The position numbers and the translations under genes are program-made. Shown one piece after another: positions 5,199 to 5,849 of a stretch of DNA of 5,849 nt; position 1 is the first letter of the stretch, and every line of letters starts with the position of its first letter. Under the pieces are notes generated by a model. It saw only the letters and a program-made list of their open reading frames with translations. It had not been told where the DNA came from and searched no databases. This DNA is from an uncultured Clostridia bacterium (GTDB lineage: Bacteria > Bacillota > Clostridia > UBA1381), in NCBI GenBank assembly GCA_905236685.1, contig CAJOPD010000001.1:1-5849 (forward strand). The letters run 5' to 3'.

Positions 5199-5222
5199 AA
5201 AAATTTCCCTTACGGAAGGGGA
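5199..5222 (-). terminator. Possible weak terminator of the XRE repressor gene
   Basis: On the minus strand, CCCTT (5216-5220) and AAGGG (5207-5211) enclose a 4-base loop and are followed by AAATTTTT (5199-5206). The stem is only 5 bp and three A precede the T-run, so it is a modest candidate. It lies about 20 bases after the repressor stop codon. Confidence 0.45.
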
Positions 5223-5238
5223 TTCCATAAGAAAATAA

Positions 5239-5502
5239 TTACTTCATATTATCCTTTATGCCTAATAAATAATCACAAGAAACGCCAAAAATATTTGCCA
5301 AAGCTTTTACTTCAATATCTGTCACAAAACGCTCCCCGCTCTCTATTCGCTGGATTGCGTTTTTGTCAACATCTATGCCGTTTACTTGCAGTTTGTCGGC
5401 AAGCATACGCTGTGACATTTTTGGCTTTTGCTGTTTTCTTAATTCAAATATGTTTTTGCCGCAAATATTATTTTTTCCGTTTTCAGCTTTGTTCTTAAAC
5501 AT
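5239..5502 (-). CDS. XRE/Cro-CI family helix-turn-helix transcriptional regulator
   Basis: The 87-residue protein consists almost only of a DNA-binding domain. After a basic N-terminus, NIFELRKQQKPKMSQRMLADKLQ (about 17-39) forms the first two helices, and DKNAIQRIESGER (46-58) is the recognition helix with the usual ESGER turn. VTDIEVKALANIFGVSCDYLLG (60-81) closes the fold in the standard way. The segment VNGIDVDK adds a few residues between helices 2 and 3, as in a common clostridial variant. I chose the ATG at 5500-5502, preceded by a GGGGTGG-type ribosome binding site; the ATG 21 bases further upstream has none. It diverges from the small gene at 5607, and repeated TTGACAT half-sites lie between them, so it probably represses its own region. 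No second domain for ligand sensing or cleavage is present. Confidence 0.88.
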   Translation of the reverse strand: MFKNKAENGKNNICGKNIFELRKQQKPKMSQRMLADKLQVNGIDVDKNAIQRIESGERFVTDIEVKALANIFGVSCDYLLGIKDNMK

Positions 5503-5514
5503 AAAACCACCCCA

Positions 5515-5589
5515 AATTGACATTTACTGCTTGACAAAAAGATGTTAACATATTACAATTTGAGTATTGACATCTAATAAATGTCAATT
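5515..5589. promoter_or_regulatory. Candidate operator array between the repressor and the small gene
   Basis: Three copies of a TTGACAT half-site are present. ATTGACAT (5566-5573) and ATGTCAAT (5581-5588) form an 8-bp inverted repeat with a 7-base centre. AATTGACATTT (5515-5525) is the exact reverse complement of AAATGTCAATT (5579-5589), 11 bp at a distance of 53 bases. A separate perfect palindrome ATGTTAACAT (5542-5551) lies between them. Binding by the adjacent XRE protein is inferred from position. Confidence 0.65.
5531..5559 (+). promoter_or_regulatory. Strong rightward promoter of the 77-residue protein gene
   Basis: A perfect TTGACA (5531-5536) and TACAAT (5554-5559) are spaced by 17 bases. 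The palindrome ATGTTAACAT lies in the spacer and the TTGACAT inverted repeat covers the predicted start of transcription near 5566, good positions for repression. I found no equally good leftward promoter for the repressor; TAATAT (5550-5555 on the minus strand) is the best -10 candidate and lacks a clear -35 box. Confidence 0.78.
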
Positions 5590-5606
5590 GCGGAGGGGGC
5601 TTTTTT

Positions 5607-5840
5607 ATGAAAATAACAAAAAATGCTTTTGGGGATTATTTTGTATCGGAAAACGGAGCAGATAAGGGCTATACCTTAAAAATTATGGGAAAATATCGTG
5701 TTTTTAACGAAAAAGGCTGTATAGGGTATATTTTAAAAAGCGATAATGAGTATATTTCATATGATTATTTCGGGAATGAGCTGGAAAGGGGCGTATTTAA
5801 AGTCCTTCTTCTTAATTTTTTTAAACAAAAAAAGGGCTGA
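5607..5840 (+). CDS. Small protein of unknown function, AT-rich
   Basis: The 77-residue protein is not recognised. It has a good ribosome binding site, GGAGGGGG (5592-5599), seven bases before the ATG, and a strong promoter, so it is very likely real. The first 60 residues are rich in Tyr, Gly, Asn and Lys and read as short alternating strands and turns (KGYTLKIMGKYRVF, GCIGYILKSDNEYISYDYFG), suggesting a small beta-sheet fold. Residues 63-72 (VFKVLLLNFF) are hydrophobic, followed by KQKKG, which could be a membrane-contacting tail, though it is short for a spanning helix. One Cys (38) is present. Codon use is far more A/T-ending than in prs, hinting at transfer. Its divergence from an XRE repressor fits a controlled accessory or phage-like gene; that is inference. 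Confidence 0.75.
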   Translation: MKITKNAFGDYFVSENGADKGYTLKIMGKYRVFNEKGCIGYILKSDNEYISYDYFGNELERGVFKVLLLNFFKQKKG

Positions 5841-5849
5841 ATAATCAGC
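5836..5849 (+). terminator. Hairpin at the end of the window, possibly a terminator cut by the edge
   Basis: GCTGA (5836-5840) and TCAGC (5845-5849) form a 5-bp stem with a 4-base loop, the left arm including the TGA stop of the small gene. The bases before it are AAAAAAAGG, so a matching CC plus T-run just beyond the edge would make a typical terminator. The right flank is not visible. Confidence 0.4.

Noticed and set aside
4939..5230. Three open frames on both strands across the inverted-repeat cluster
   Set aside because: None has a ribosome binding site or plausible protein composition, and they traverse several stem-loops; such frames are typical false genes in repeats.
4941..5230. CRISPR array
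   Set aside because: There are no regularly spaced identical direct repeats; the stem-loops differ from each other in sequence and spacing.
5503..5523. Longer start for the XRE regulator (MSIWGGF extension)
   Set aside because: There is no ribosome binding site before the upstream ATG and the extension overlaps the left TTGACAT half-site; the ATG at 5502 has GGGGTGG.

Overview
The window looks like chromosomal DNA from a low-to-moderate GC Firmicute of the class Clostridia, probably an anaerobic spore-former relative of the Oscillospiraceae/Ruminococcaceae. The grounds are strong AGGAGG-type ribosome binding sites, sigma-A promoters with 17-base spacers, a clostridial 2[4Fe-4S] ferredoxin, a RicT (YaaT/PSP1) protein, a tetrahydrofolate (THF) riboswitch ahead of an ECF folate transporter subunit, and the long clostridial form of PRPP synthetase. 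The genus assignment is inference; no rRNA or other marker is present.

Left part, all on the minus strand (1-2866). A polar amino acid ABC transporter operon runs off the left edge: promoter (1050-1078), lipoprotein substrate-binding protein (239-1009), a spacer holding a hairpin, then the first 58 codons of the permease (1-174). Upstream is a small DUF6514-like gene (1152-1484) with its own promoter and a terminator overlapping its stop codon. Next come a 56-residue ferredoxin (1716-1886) with promoter and strong terminator, and ricT (1934-2806) with a perfect-consensus promoter whose -10 box is enclosed by an inverted repeat. The ferredoxin promoter begins inside the end of ricT and no terminator separates them, so ricT transcripts probably read through the ferredoxin.

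Middle part, plus strand (2890-4935). Back to back with ricT is a folate uptake unit: promoter, THF riboswitch, a hairpin that covers the ribosome binding site, and folT (true start 3094). It is followed by prs (3753-4892) with its own promoter and a strong bidirectional terminator. FolT feeds folate cofactor pools; Prs supplies PRPP for purines, pyrimidines, His, Trp and NAD. They share a metabolic theme but look independently transcribed.

Right part (4941-5849). A gene-free stretch of about 300 bases is packed with inverted repeats. One of its hairpins closely resembles the hairpin in the ABC transporter spacer, so both appear to belong to one dispersed repeat family. Then comes a divergent pair: an XRE-type repressor (5239-5502, minus) and an AT-rich 77-residue protein of unknown function (5607-5840, plus). 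Between them lie a strong rightward promoter, a palindrome in its spacer, and three copies of a TTGACAT half-site. This resembles a self-contained repressor-operator switch, possibly of mobile-element origin.

Most of the window is ordinary core metabolism. The points most worth checking are the right-hand switch, the dispersed repeat family, the riboswitch expression platform and the operator-like repeat over the ricT -10 box.
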